Assembly: GCA_021845805.1 (NCBI GenBank)
Contig: JAJZVD010000002.1
Span: 1-64,000, forward strand
Reading direction: 5' to 3'
DNA from: Pseudomonadota bacterium
GTDB taxonomy: Bacteria; Pseudomonadota; Alphaproteobacteria; Rhodobacterales; Rhodobacteraceae
DNA: 64,000 nucleotides
Part shown: positions 1-7,174 of the stretch, in pieces
Layout: every line of letters starts with the position of its first letter
How positions within the stretch are numbered: the first letter of the stretch is position 1
Position numbers and translations under genes: made by a program
Notes under the pieces: model-generated
Seen by the model: the letters and a program-made list of their open reading frames with translations, nothing else
Database searches by the model: none
What the model was told of the DNA's origin: nothing

Positions 1-1053
1 CTGCATCACCGGGGACAGCTCGGCGCGCGCGGCGGTGCGGGTCGCGGCGGCGCGGGCCGCGCCTTCGCCCGCGTGGGCGGCAAGCAGCGGCACCAGCGCC
101 GCCAGCGCGGTGGCGGCATCGGCCTCGAGTGCCACGCCCGCGGGGTGGCGGCCCAGTTGGGTCGCGTCGATGTCGATGCGGATCATGGCCGAGGTGTCGG
201 GGAAGCCGCCGCGGCGGTACATGTCGTAGTCTGTCGGGCCGAATTCGGTGCCGACCGCCAGGATCGCATCCGCCGCGGCGATCATCTCGCGCACGGCGAC
301 GAAGCTGGGGCTGGCGGGCACGGTCAGCGGGTGGCCGTGCATCAGCCCGCGGGCGTTGGTGGTCTGGACCACCGGCGCGTCCAGCGCCTCGGCCACGGCC
401 CGCAGTGCGGGCCCCGCTTGTTTCGCCCCGCCGCCTGCCAGGATCACCACGCGCCGCGCCGCGTTCAGCCGCGCGGCGGCGGCGGCCAGCGCCTCGGGCG
501 CGGGGGCGCGCGGGGCGGGTGCGACGGCCGGGGCGGGTTGCGTGCCCGCCGGGGCGGGCATCACGTCAAGCGGCACCTGGATGTGCACCGGCCCGCCGCG
601 CCCGGCGAAGGTGGCAAAGGCCGCGTCGAGCGCGGGGGCAAGATCGGCCGCCCCGCGCACCTCGCGCGCCGTCAGCGCGACCTTGGCCGCCATGCCAAGC
701 TGGTCGGGCAATTCGTGCAGGTGGCCCAGGCCCAGGCCCTGCAAGGCCACCTCGTTCACGCCGGAGATCACCAGAACCGGCACCGAATCGGCCCGGGCCT
801 GACCCATCGCGGTCAGCGCGTTGGTCACCCCCGGCCCGGTGATGACGAAGGCCACGCCGGGTTTGCCTGAAATCCGGGCATAGCCGTCGGCCATGAACAC
901 GGCGGCGCCCTCGTGCCGCGGTGTGACATGACGGATGCCCGAATTCGGCAGCCCGCGGTAAAGCTCGATCGTGTGGACCCCGGGAATGCCGAAGACGACC
1001 TCTACCCCCCGCGCCTTCAGCCCGTGCACGAGCGCCTCGCCGATGCTGGTCAT
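1..1053 (-). CDS. ThDP-dependent decarboxylase, AruI-like (5' end present, 3' end off window)
   Basis: The frame is open from the ATG at 1053 to the window edge, giving 351 residues of a ThDP enzyme of the acetolactate synthase/benzoylformate decarboxylase fold. The N-terminal Pyr domain has FGIPGVHTIELYRGL near residues 21-35 and RHEGAAVFMADGYAR with the cofactor-activating Glu at about residue 48. The GIPGVHTxELYRGL signature recalls 5-guanidino-2-oxopentanoate decarboxylase (AruI, arginine transaminase pathway); that assignment is from memory of the family and is tentative. The start overlaps the TetR stop as ATGA and a GGAGG lies 7 nt upstream, so the two genes are cotranscribed. The divergent basic-amino-acid-type ABC importer fits an arginine-related role. 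The C-terminal cofactor-binding domain is not in the window. Confidence 0.7.
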   Translation of the reverse strand, partial: MTSIGEALVHGLKARGVEVVFGIPGVHTIELYRGLPNSGIRHVTPRHEGAAVFMADGYARISGKPGVAFVITGPGVTNALTAMGQARADSVPVLVISGVNEVALQGLGLGHLHELPDQLGMAAKVALTAREVRGAADLAPALDAAFATFAGRGGPVHIQVPLDVMPAPAGTQPAPAVAPAPRAPAPEALAAAAARLNAARRVVILAGGGAKQAGPALRAVAEALDAPVVQTTNARGLMHGHPLTVPASPSFVAVREMIAAADAILAVGTEFGPTDYDMYRRGGFPDTSAMIRIDIDATQLGRHPAGVALEADAATALAALVPLLAAHAGEGAARAAATRTAARAELSPVMQ

Positions 1054-1700
1054 TGCATGTCCTCCAGATGATCCGTCAGCGGCAACCCCAGCAGGGCGCC
1101 CACCTTTTCCACGCCCAGCCGGGGCAGTTCGTCCGGCTGGAAATCCTCGGGCAGGACCGACCCTTCCAGCCAGAGCCCGTCAATCAGCGCGTTTGCGGCA
1201 ATCGCTTCGGCCTGCAACTGGCGGGGCGGCAGGCTGCGCCCCGTGGCGGCCAGGCATTCGCCGATCAACGACTCCAGCGGGTCGCGGAACGACAGATAGC
1301 CGGTGCGGTGGATGTTGCGCATGCGGGGGTCGTTGCGCACAAGATGAAGGAACCCGGCCCAGAGCCCGACCGTGCGCGAATCCGTCAGCGGCGGGCAAAG
1401 CGCGCGCCAGACGAACCACGCCAGCCGGGCCAGCGGGTCCGGCCCCGCACCGTCCATCGTGGCGCTGTGATCTTCGGCCATGCGGCGGACGAACTGCGCG
1501 TAGGCGGCGCCGATCAGGTCTTCCTTGGTGCGGAAATAATGGCGGATGAGGCCCGGCGTGACGCCCGCGCGCTGGGCAATCGCGCGCACCGTCGCCGCCT
1601 GCGGGCCGCCTTCGGCGATCAGGTCCAGCGCCGCCGCGATCAGGTCGCCCTGCCGCTGCGCCTCGCCCTCGCGCCGGAATTTGCGCCGCTCCTGGGTCAT
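1050..1700 (-). CDS. TetR/AcrR-family regulator, BetI-like
   Basis: A 216-residue TetR repressor. The N-terminal helix-turn-helix lies around residues 20-65 (TVRAIAQRAGVTPGLIRHYF), followed by a C-terminal domain of the BetI type that begins with WFVWRAL-like segments. The frame stays open upstream to 1853, but that extension covers the divergent promoter region, so the ATG at 1698-1700 (MTQERRKF) is chosen. It precedes the ThDP enzyme with a 4-nt overlap and diverges from the ABC importer. Repression of both units from the 80-bp intergenic region is likely, with the ligand probably an amino acid or its oxo-acid. That regulatory role is inference from position. Confidence 0.8.
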   Translation of the reverse strand: MTQERRKFRREGEAQRQGDLIAAALDLIAEGGPQAATVRAIAQRAGVTPGLIRHYFRTKEDLIGAAYAQFVRRMAEDHSATMDGAGPDPLARLAWFVWRALCPPLTDSRTVGLWAGFLHLVRNDPRMRNIHRTGYLSFRDPLESLIGECLAATGRSLPPRQLQAEAIAANALIDGLWLEGSVLPEDFQPDELPRLGVEKVGALLGLPLTDHLEDMQ

Positions 1701-1712
1701 GCCCACCCCGAA

Positions 1713-1750
1713 ATTATACGCTTGCAGAATTACCGGGGCCGGGGTGTAAT
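1713..1750. promoter_or_regulatory. Divergent promoter region between TetR and ABC importer
   Basis: On the plus strand TTGCAG (1722-1727), 17 nt, then TGTAAT (1745-1750) forms a good sigma-70 promoter for the transporter genes, with a start near 1757. On the minus strand a perfect TATAAT (1718-1713) can serve as the -10 of the TetR gene, although I see no good -35. The small inverted repeat TGTA-A-TACA at 1745-1753 overlaps the plus -10 and could be part of the TetR operator. Confidence 0.5.
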
Positions 1751-1781
1751 ACAACCGAATTGTGACGGAGACAACGCCGGA

Positions 1782-2573
1782 ATGCCATCCGCCCCCGCCC
1801 AAGGCGCCCCCTCGGCCCAGCGCGCCGATGCGATCCGCATCGAAAACCTGCACAAGTCCTTCGGTCCGCTTGAAGTGCTCAAGGGCGTCTCGCTGACGGC
1901 GCGGGAAGGCGACGTGGTGGCAATCATCGGCGGCTCTGGCTCGGGCAAGTCGACGATGCTTCGCTGCATCAACTTCCTGGAAACCCCCTCGTCAGGCCGG
2001 ATCGTGATCGGCGGCGAGGAGATCCGGCTGAAGCCCGATGGCACCCCTGCCAGCCGCAGGCAGATCGAACTGCTGCGCCGCCGGCTGGGCATGGTGTTCC
2101 AGTCGTTCAACCTGTGGAGCCACAAGACGGTGCTGGAGAACCTGATCGAGGTTCCGGTGCATGTGCTGGGCGTGCCGAAGGCCGAGGCGATCGAGCGGGC
2201 GCAGAAGCTTCTGGCCCGGGTCGGCCTGTCGGAAAAGGCAGATGTCTACCCGGCCTTCATGTCGGGCGGCCAGCAGCAGCGCGCCGCCATCGCGCGGGCG
2301 CTTGCCATCGAGCCGCGCGCCATGCTGTTCGACGAGCCGACCTCGGCGCTGGACCCCGAACTGGTGGGCGAGGTGCTGAACGTGATCCGCGGCCTGGCCG
2401 ACGAGGGTCGCACGATGATCCTTGTCACCCACGAGATGAAGTTCGCCCGCGAGGTCTCGAGCCACGTCATTTACCTACACAATGGCGTGATCGAGGAGGA
2501 AGGGCCGCCAGACCAATTGTTTGGCGATCCGAAATCGGATCGTCTCAAGCAGTTCCTGAAGTCCGTGGCCTGA
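1782..2573 (+). CDS. Polar amino acid ABC transporter, ATP-binding protein (HisP-like)
   Basis: A 263-residue ABC ATPase very close in pattern to HisP of the histidine/lysine/arginine/ornithine importers. Visible motifs are Walker A GGSGSGKST, FNLWSHKTVLEN after the Q-loop, signature SGGQQQR, Walker B AMLFDEPTSALDPELVGEVL and H-loop VTHEM. The C-terminus ends IEEEGPPDQLFG...LKQFL as in HisP. The ATG at 1782 is chosen because the family N-terminus IRIENLHKSFG follows shortly; the open frame upstream is antisense to the TetR gene. It is the first gene of a four-gene transporter operon and would energise the two downstream permeases at the inner membrane. Confidence 0.92.
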   Translation: MPSAPAQGAPSAQRADAIRIENLHKSFGPLEVLKGVSLTAREGDVVAIIGGSGSGKSTMLRCINFLETPSSGRIVIGGEEIRLKPDGTPASRRQIELLRRRLGMVFQSFNLWSHKTVLENLIEVPVHVLGVPKAEAIERAQKLLARVGLSEKADVYPAFMSGGQQQRAAIARALAIEPRAMLFDEPTSALDPELVGEVLNVIRGLADEGRTMILVTHEMKFAREVSSHVIYLHNGVIEEEGPPDQLFGDPKSDRLKQFLKSVA

Positions 2574-2605
2574 GACCCGGACGCTAACCAACGGAGAGGA
2601 CGAAG

Positions 2606-3379
2606 ATGAAACTGACGCTCTTGGCGCTTGCGGCGGTGGCCGCGCTGGGCACCGCAGGCATGGCACAGGCCGCGCCGATCAAGGTCGGTGTGGCCGCCGA
2701 ACCCTATCCGCCGTTCTCCTCGCCCGACGCCTCGGGCAAGTGGTCGGGCTGGGAAATCGACCTGATGAACGCGATCTGCGCCGACCAGAAACTGGACTGC
2801 GTGGTGACCCCGGTGGCCTGGGACGGCATCATCCCGGCGCTGACCTCGGGCCAGATCGACATGATCATGTCGTCGATGTCGATCACCGCCGAGCGCGAAA
2901 AGGTCATCGACTTCTCGGACAAGTACTACGTCACCCCCGCCGCGCTGGTGGTGGCCAAGGATTCCAGCATCGCCGCGACGGTTGACGGCCTGAAGGGCAA
3001 GGTCATCGGGGTGCAGGTGTCGACCACCAACGAAGCCTACGCCAAGAAGTTCTACGGCAAGACTTCGACCATCAAGGAATACCAGACCCAGGACGAGGTG
3101 AACCAGGACATGGCGGCGGGCCGGATCGACGCCGACCTGGCCGACCAGTTCACGCTGGAAGCCTTCCTGGACAGCGCCGACGGCAAGGCCTGCTGCAAGA
3201 GCCTGGGCGCGCTGCCCTATGACAACGAGACGCTGGGCACCGGCATCGGCGCGGGTCTGCGCAAGTCGGACACCGAGCTGAAGGCGAAGATCAACAAGGG
3301 CATCGCCGACATCCGTGCCAACGGCACCTATGACGCGATCACCAAGAAGTACTTCAACTTCAACATCTACGGCGGCTGA
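2606..3379 (+). CDS. Periplasmic amino acid-binding protein (HisJ/ArgT family)
   Basis: A 257-residue type II solute-binding protein. Residues 1-22 are a Sec signal peptide (MKLTLLALAAVAALGTAGMAQA, cut before APIKVG). The mature part has family features: YPPFSSPDASGKWSGWEIDL near the N-terminus, SSMSITAEREKVIDFS, and the central GVQVSTTNEAYAKKF. A Shine-Dalgarno (GGAGAGGACGAAG) precedes the ATG. It lies 32 nt after the ATPase gene and before both permease genes. Family members bind basic or polar amino acids such as arginine, ornithine or histidine; the exact ligand cannot be read from sequence. Confidence 0.9.
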   Translation: MKLTLLALAAVAALGTAGMAQAAPIKVGVAAEPYPPFSSPDASGKWSGWEIDLMNAICADQKLDCVVTPVAWDGIIPALTSGQIDMIMSSMSITAEREKVIDFSDKYYVTPAALVVAKDSSIAATVDGLKGKVIGVQVSTTNEAYAKKFYGKTSTIKEYQTQDEVNQDMAAGRIDADLADQFTLEAFLDSADGKACCKSLGALPYDNETLGTGIGAGLRKSDTELKAKINKGIADIRANGTYDAITKKYFNFNIYGG

Positions 3380-3393
3380 TCCCGCCCGCCGCC

Positions 3394-3420
3394 CGCCCGG
3401 TTCCCGCAAGGGGCCGGGCG
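3394..3420 (+). promoter_or_regulatory. Intra-operon mRNA hairpin after the binding-protein gene
   Basis: CGCCCGG (3394-3400) pairs with CCGGGCG (3414-3420), with an inner CCC/GGG stem closed by a GCAA tetraloop. No U-tract follows, so it is unlikely to be a full terminator. Its place in the 178-nt gap between the abundant binding protein and the permeases suggests 3'-end protection or attenuation, as known for malE-type operons. The rest of the gap holds nothing recognisable. Confidence 0.5.
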
Positions 3421-3557
3421 GCTCCGTCACCTGCGGGCGCGCGGCGATCGACCGACGCGCCGCGCAGAAAGCGCCGTGCCATGCCCGACGGTCTGCCCGC
3501 GTTGCGGCAGCGGCCATCGCCTGGCGGACGGCACCCGGTTCCGCCTGAGGGGATCCC

Positions 3558-4313
3558 TTGCTCGATTCGCTTTCCGCCCTGTTCGCACCTGACGGCCCCC
3601 TGGGGCTTCTGGCCCTCTCGCCCCCCGGCTGGGGCGGCAACCTGCTGCTGGGGCTCTGGCACTCGATGCAGATCGCGGTCGGCGCCTATGCGCTGGGGCT
3701 GTCGATCGGGATCGTTGGCGCCTATGGCAAGCTGTATGGCAACGAGGTGGTGCGCGACATCTTCTCGCTTTACACCACCGTGGTGCGGGCGGTGCCGGAA
3801 CTGATCCTGATCCTGATCCTCTATTATGCGGGCACCGACATGATCAACCAGGTGCTGCTGGGCGCCGGGTTCGACCGCTGGGCGCCCTCGCGCCTGCTGA
3901 TCGGCACCGTGGTTCTGGGCGTGGTGATGGGCGCCTACATGACCGAGGTGCTGCGCGGCGCCATCCTGGCGGTGCCGCAGGGCCAGATCGAGGCCGCGCG
4001 CGCCTATGGCATGTCGCCCCTGCTGCTCGCCCGGCGCATCACCTTTCCGCAGATGATGATGAACGCCATCGGCGGGATGGCGAACCTGTGGCTGAACGCC
4101 ACCAAGGATACCGCGCTGCTGGCCGTGATCGGGCTGAACGAACTGACGCTGACCACCAAGCAGGCGGCGGGCACCACCAAGGCCTTCATGCTGTTCTTCA
4201 TTGCGGCGATGGTGATCTACATGATCGTCTCTGTCGTGTCGGGCCGGGTCTTTGCGGCGATCGAACGCTGGGCGCGCAAGGGCCAGCCCAAGCTGGGCGG
4301 GGGTGGCGTATGA
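3558..4313 (+). CDS. Amino acid ABC transporter permease (HisQ-like)
   Basis: A 251-residue inner-membrane permease of the HisMQ type with several hydrophobic helices (for example LLLGLWHSMQIAVGAYALGLSIG and LILILILYYAG). The cytoplasmic EAA loop is IEAARAYGMSPLLLARRITFPQ, the contact site for the ATPase. The start is a TTG at 3558 preceded by GAGGGG at good spacing; no in-frame ATG fits before the first helix. The stop overlaps the next gene's start (ATGA at 4310-4313), so the two permeases are translationally coupled and probably form a heterodimer. Confidence 0.9.
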   Translation: MLDSLSALFAPDGPLGLLALSPPGWGGNLLLGLWHSMQIAVGAYALGLSIGIVGAYGKLYGNEVVRDIFSLYTTVVRAVPELILILILYYAGTDMINQVLLGAGFDRWAPSRLLIGTVVLGVVMGAYMTEVLRGAILAVPQGQIEAARAYGMSPLLLARRITFPQMMMNAIGGMANLWLNATKDTALLAVIGLNELTLTTKQAAGTTKAFMLFFIAAMVIYMIVSVVSGRVFAAIERWARKGQPKLGGGGV

Positions 4314-5098
4314 TCGCGTTGATCCGCCCGATGCTGAAGCCCCACCGCATGATCATGCTGGCGATCGGCGTGGCGCTGGTGCTCTATTGCGCGCTGTCGC
4401 TGCGCTGGGACTGGGTGCCGCATTACTGGAACGACGGGCTGATCCAGCGCGGAATCTGGACCACGGTGTGGATCCTCGCGGTCACCTGGGGGGTGGGGCT
4501 GGTCATGGCCGTGGGCCTGGGCTTTGCCCAGGCGGCGGGACCCTGGTGGCTGAGCTATCCGGCCTTCGGTTTCTGTTCCGTGATCCGGGGCACGCCGCTG
4601 CTGTTGCAGCTCTGGATGCTGTACTACGGGTTGGGTTCGCTGTTCCCGCATTATCCCTGGATCCGCCAGTCCGCCGCCTGGACCTATCTGCGCGAGGCCT
4701 GGCCCTATGCGGTCGTCTCGCTGACGATCAGCTTCGCGGGCTACGAGGGCGAGGTGCTGCGCGGCGCCTTCCTGGGGGTGCCCAAGGGCCAGCTTGAAAG
4801 CGCGCGCGCCTTCGGGATGAGCCGCTGGACCCTGTTCCACCGCATCTGGCTGCCGCAGGCGCTGTACCGTGCCCTGCCGACGCTGGGCGGCGAGACGGTG
4901 CTGCAACTGAAAGCGACCCCGCTGATCGCGACGATCACGGTGGTCGACATCTACCAGGTGTCGAGCCGGGTCCGGCAGGACACCTACCTGACCTACGAGC
5001 CCTTGCTGATGCTGGCCGTCACCTACATGGCGATCACCGGGCTGATCGTGCTGGCCTTCCGCTGGGCGGAACGGCGCATTCCGTCGAAGGTGGCCTAG
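4310..5098 (+). CDS. Amino acid ABC transporter permease (HisM-like)
   Basis: A 262-residue permease, partner of the preceding one. The EAA loop is LESARAFGMSRWTLFHRIWLPQ. Hydrophobic segments begin with MIMLAIGVALVLYCALSL and include LVMAVGLGFAQAAG. The frame is open upstream, but the ATG at 4310 overlaps the first permease's stop and begins the family-like N-terminus MIALIRPMLKP. It is the last gene of the transporter operon and converges on the AraC-type regulator gene across a repeat-bearing 73-nt gap. Confidence 0.9.
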   Translation: MIALIRPMLKPHRMIMLAIGVALVLYCALSLRWDWVPHYWNDGLIQRGIWTTVWILAVTWGVGLVMAVGLGFAQAAGPWWLSYPAFGFCSVIRGTPLLLQLWMLYYGLGSLFPHYPWIRQSAAWTYLREAWPYAVVSLTISFAGYEGEVLRGAFLGVPKGQLESARAFGMSRWTLFHRIWLPQALYRALPTLGGETVLQLKATPLIATITVVDIYQVSSRVRQDTYLTYEPLLMLAVTYMAITGLIVLAFRWAERRIPSKVA

Positions 5099-5115
5099 GC
5101 CCCCGGCCTGGGGAC

Positions 5116-5184
5116 GGGGGGCTGTCTGCCCCCCGCGCGCCCGTTCCGGGCGCGTCCCCCCGAGGATATTTTCAGACAGAAAAT
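5116..5184 (-). repeat. Intergenic hairpin repeat, copy A
   Basis: This is copy A of an element also seen at 9835-9890 and 10021-10073. Read on the minus strand it has ATTTTC-TGTCT-GAAAAT (a small palindrome), then ATCCTCGGGGG, then, after an inserted 7-bp CGCGCCC/GGGCGCG hairpin, GGGGGG-CAGACAG-CCCCCC (5134-5116). The TGA stop codon of the AraC-type gene lies inside the first palindrome (TCTGTCTGA). It sits between convergent genes, where it could act as a bidirectional transcript end. Confidence 0.7.
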
Positions 5185-6152
5185 GCCGGGGTGCGCAGGC
5201 TTGATGCGGTGACCCCGAAGCGGGCGCGGAAGGCGCGGGCGAAGGCGCCCTGGCTGGAGAAGCCCGCACGCAGCGCGACCTCGTTCAGCGGGTGGCGGGT
5301 GTCGGTGACCATGCGGCGCGCCGCCTGCAGGCGCAGGTCGCGCCCCCAGGCGCCGGGCCCCATGCCGAGTTCCGCGCGAAACAGGGTTTCCAGCCGCCGC
5401 GCGGTCAGGCCCACGGCGCGGGCGGTGGCGGCGGTGGGTTCGGGCGCGTCGATCCGCGCCTCCATCCGGGCCATCGCGGCGGCCACGCGGGGGTCGCGCC
5501 CCGGGGCCTCGGGCGTGGCCGCGATCTGCGGTTCGGCCCCGTCCCGCGCGGTGGTGATGAAGCTGCCCGCCACCTGAAGGGCGGTGGCCGCCCCGTGCCG
5601 CGCGCGGATCAGGTGCAGCATCAGGTCGGCCGCGGGCGCCGCCCCCCCGGCGGTGACCATCCGCCCCGAGATCACGAAGCGGTCGGGGACGACCTCGACC
5701 CCCGGATGGGCGGCGGCGAAATCCTCGAGGTCCTCCCAATGGACGGTGGCGCGGTGGCCGTCGAGCAGCCCGGCCCGTGCCAGCACCCAGGCCCCCGCGT
5801 CGATGCCCCCCAGGGCGCGGAAGCGCGGCGCCATCCGCCCCAGTTGCCGGATGAGCGCCTGCGTCGCCACCTCGGCCTGGCGGAAGCCTGCGATGACGAT
5901 CAGCGCCTCGGCCCCGTCGGCCGCGGCAAGCCCTCCGGTCGAGGGCAGTTCGATCCCGCAGGTCAGCGGCACCGCCTGCCCGTCGGGCGAGACCACACGC
6001 CAGCGGAACGCCTCGCGCCCGAGGTGGCGGTTGGCGCTGCGCAGCGGATCGAGCGTGGAGGCCACCTCGAGGATCGAAGCCTGGGGCAGGACCAGCGCGG
6101 CCAGCGTCAGAGGCCCTCGTGCCGGGGCAAAGATCGTTTCGCTTTGCGTCAT
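5172..6152 (-). CDS. GlxA-type AraC-family regulator, probable carnitine-catabolism activator (CdhR-like)
   Basis: A 326-residue regulator with an N-terminal DJ-1/PfpI (GATase1-like) domain over about residues 15-190 (LPQASILEVASTLDPLRSAN; ADGAEALIVIAGF) and a C-terminal AraC double helix-turn-helix over about 215-320 (ARAVGLTARRLETLFRAELG; NEVALRAGFSSQGAFARAFR). This is the architecture of CdhR and GbdR, which respond to carnitine and betaine in Pseudomonas. The start MTQSETIF at 6152 is chosen because upstream codons fall in the divergent promoter region. It is divergent from the carnitine genes at 6223. The specific ligand is inferred from the neighbouring genes. Confidence 0.82.
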   Translation of the reverse strand: MTQSETIFAPARGPLTLAALVLPQASILEVASTLDPLRSANRHLGREAFRWRVVSPDGQAVPLTCGIELPSTGGLAAADGAEALIVIAGFRQAEVATQALIRQLGRMAPRFRALGGIDAGAWVLARAGLLDGHRATVHWEDLEDFAAAHPGVEVVPDRFVISGRMVTAGGAAPAADLMLHLIRARHGAATALQVAGSFITTARDGAEPQIAATPEAPGRDPRVAAAMARMEARIDAPEPTAATARAVGLTARRLETLFRAELGMGPGAWGRDLRLQAARRMVTDTRHPLNEVALRAGFSSQGAFARAFRARFGVTASSLRTPAFSV

Positions 6153-6222
6153 GTTGCCTTCGTAAATCGTGAAATCGTGCCGCGCAACCCTGCTAGGATC
6201 GGCGGCGAAAAGGGAGAATGCC
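6153..6222. promoter_or_regulatory. Divergent regulatory region with tandem activator-like repeat
   Basis: An 8-bp sequence AAATCGTG occurs twice in tandem at 6164-6179. A TAGGAT -10 (6194-6199) follows, with the second repeat covering the -35 position, the geometry of a class II AraC-family activator site. AGGGAG lies 7 nt before the BKACE ATG. The site is probably bound by the divergently encoded GlxA-type regulator; that is inference. Confidence 0.45.
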
Positions 6223-7137
6223 ATGCCGCTTGCCATGAATCGCGAGGTCTTCATCACCTGTGCCGTCACCGGTTCGGGCGGAACGCAGGATCGCAGCCCG
6301 CATGTACCCCGCAGCCCCAAGCAGATCGCCGACAGCGCCATCGAGGCCGCGCGTGCCGGGGCGGCCGTGGTCCATTGCCACGTCCGCGACCCCGAGACGG
6401 GCAAACCCTCGCGCGATCCGAAGCTTTACCGCGAGGTGACGGACCGCATCCGCGAGGCGCAGGTGGATGTGGTGCTGAACCTGACCGCGGGCATGGGCGG
6501 CGACATCGTCTTTGGTCCGACCGAGCGCCCCTTGCCGGTGAACCCCATCGGCACCGACATGGTGGGGGCATCGGAGCGGATGGTGCATGTTGCCGAATGC
6601 CTGCCCGAGATTTGCACGCTCGATTGCGGCACGATGAACTTCAACGAGGCCGACTATGTGATGACCAACACGCCTGGAATGCTGCGGGCGATGGGCGGCA
6701 TGATGACCGAACTGGGTGTGCGGCCGGAGATCGAGGCCTTCGACACCGGGCATCTGTGGTTCGCCAAGGAACTGGTGAAGGAAGGCGTGCTGAAGGGTCC
6801 TGCCCTGGTGCAGCTTTGCATGGGCGTGCCCTGGGGCGCGCCGGACGACCTGAACACCCTGATGGCCATGGTGAACAACGTCCCGCCGGACTGGTTCTGG
6901 AGCGCGTTTTCCATCGGGCGCAACCAGATGCCCTATGTGGCGGCGGCGGTGCTGGCGGGCGGCAATGTGCGCGTGGGGCTGGAAGACAATCTCTGGCTCG
7001 ACAAGGGCGTTCTGGCCACCAATGCGCAACTGGTCGACCGCGCGGTGGGCATCATCGAGCGGCTGGGCGCGCGGGTGATCGGCCCGGCGGCGGTGCGCGA
7101 CAAGCTGGGCCTCGTGAAGCGGGCGCCGCGGGGCTGA
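6223..7137 (+). CDS. BKACE-family (DUF849) beta-keto acid cleavage enzyme, probable 3-dehydrocarnitine:acetyl-CoA transferase
   Basis: A 304-residue protein with the BKACE signatures: [12 protein letters not shown] at the N-terminus, the metal-binding [15 protein letters not shown] around residues 47-61, LNLTAGMG, and [14 protein letters not shown]. The family condenses a beta-keto acid with acetyl-CoA. The member CdhC turns 3-dehydrocarnitine plus acetyl-CoA into betainyl-CoA plus acetoacetate. Substrate choice here rests on the adjacent carnitine dehydrogenase-thioesterase gene 37 nt downstream and the CdhR-like regulator upstream. The ATG at 6223 has AGGGAG 7 nt upstream; an earlier in-frame ATG at 6169 lies in the promoter and is rejected. 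Confidence 0.88.
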   Translation: MPLAMNREVFITCAVTGSGGTQDRSPHVPRSPKQIADSAIEAARAGAAVVHCHVRDPETGKPSRDPKLYREVTDRIREAQVDVVLNLTAGMGGDIVFGPTERPLPVNPIGTDMVGASERMVHVAECLPEICTLDCGTMNFNEADYVMTNTPGMLRAMGGMMTELGVRPEIEAFDTGHLWFAKELVKEGVLKGPALVQLCMGVPWGAPDDLNTLMAMVNNVPPDWFWSAFSIGRNQMPYVAAAVLAGGNVRVGLEDNLWLDKGVLATNAQLVDRAVGIIERLGARVIGPAAVRDKLGLVKRAPRG

Positions 7138-7174
7138 TCCGGCACGCCTTTCCCACAATTCAGGACAGATCGAC

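Noticed and set aside
73-870. Plus-strand open frames over the first kilobase
   Set aside because: The minus strand here encodes a clear ThDP enzyme; the plus-frame products are low-complexity shadows.
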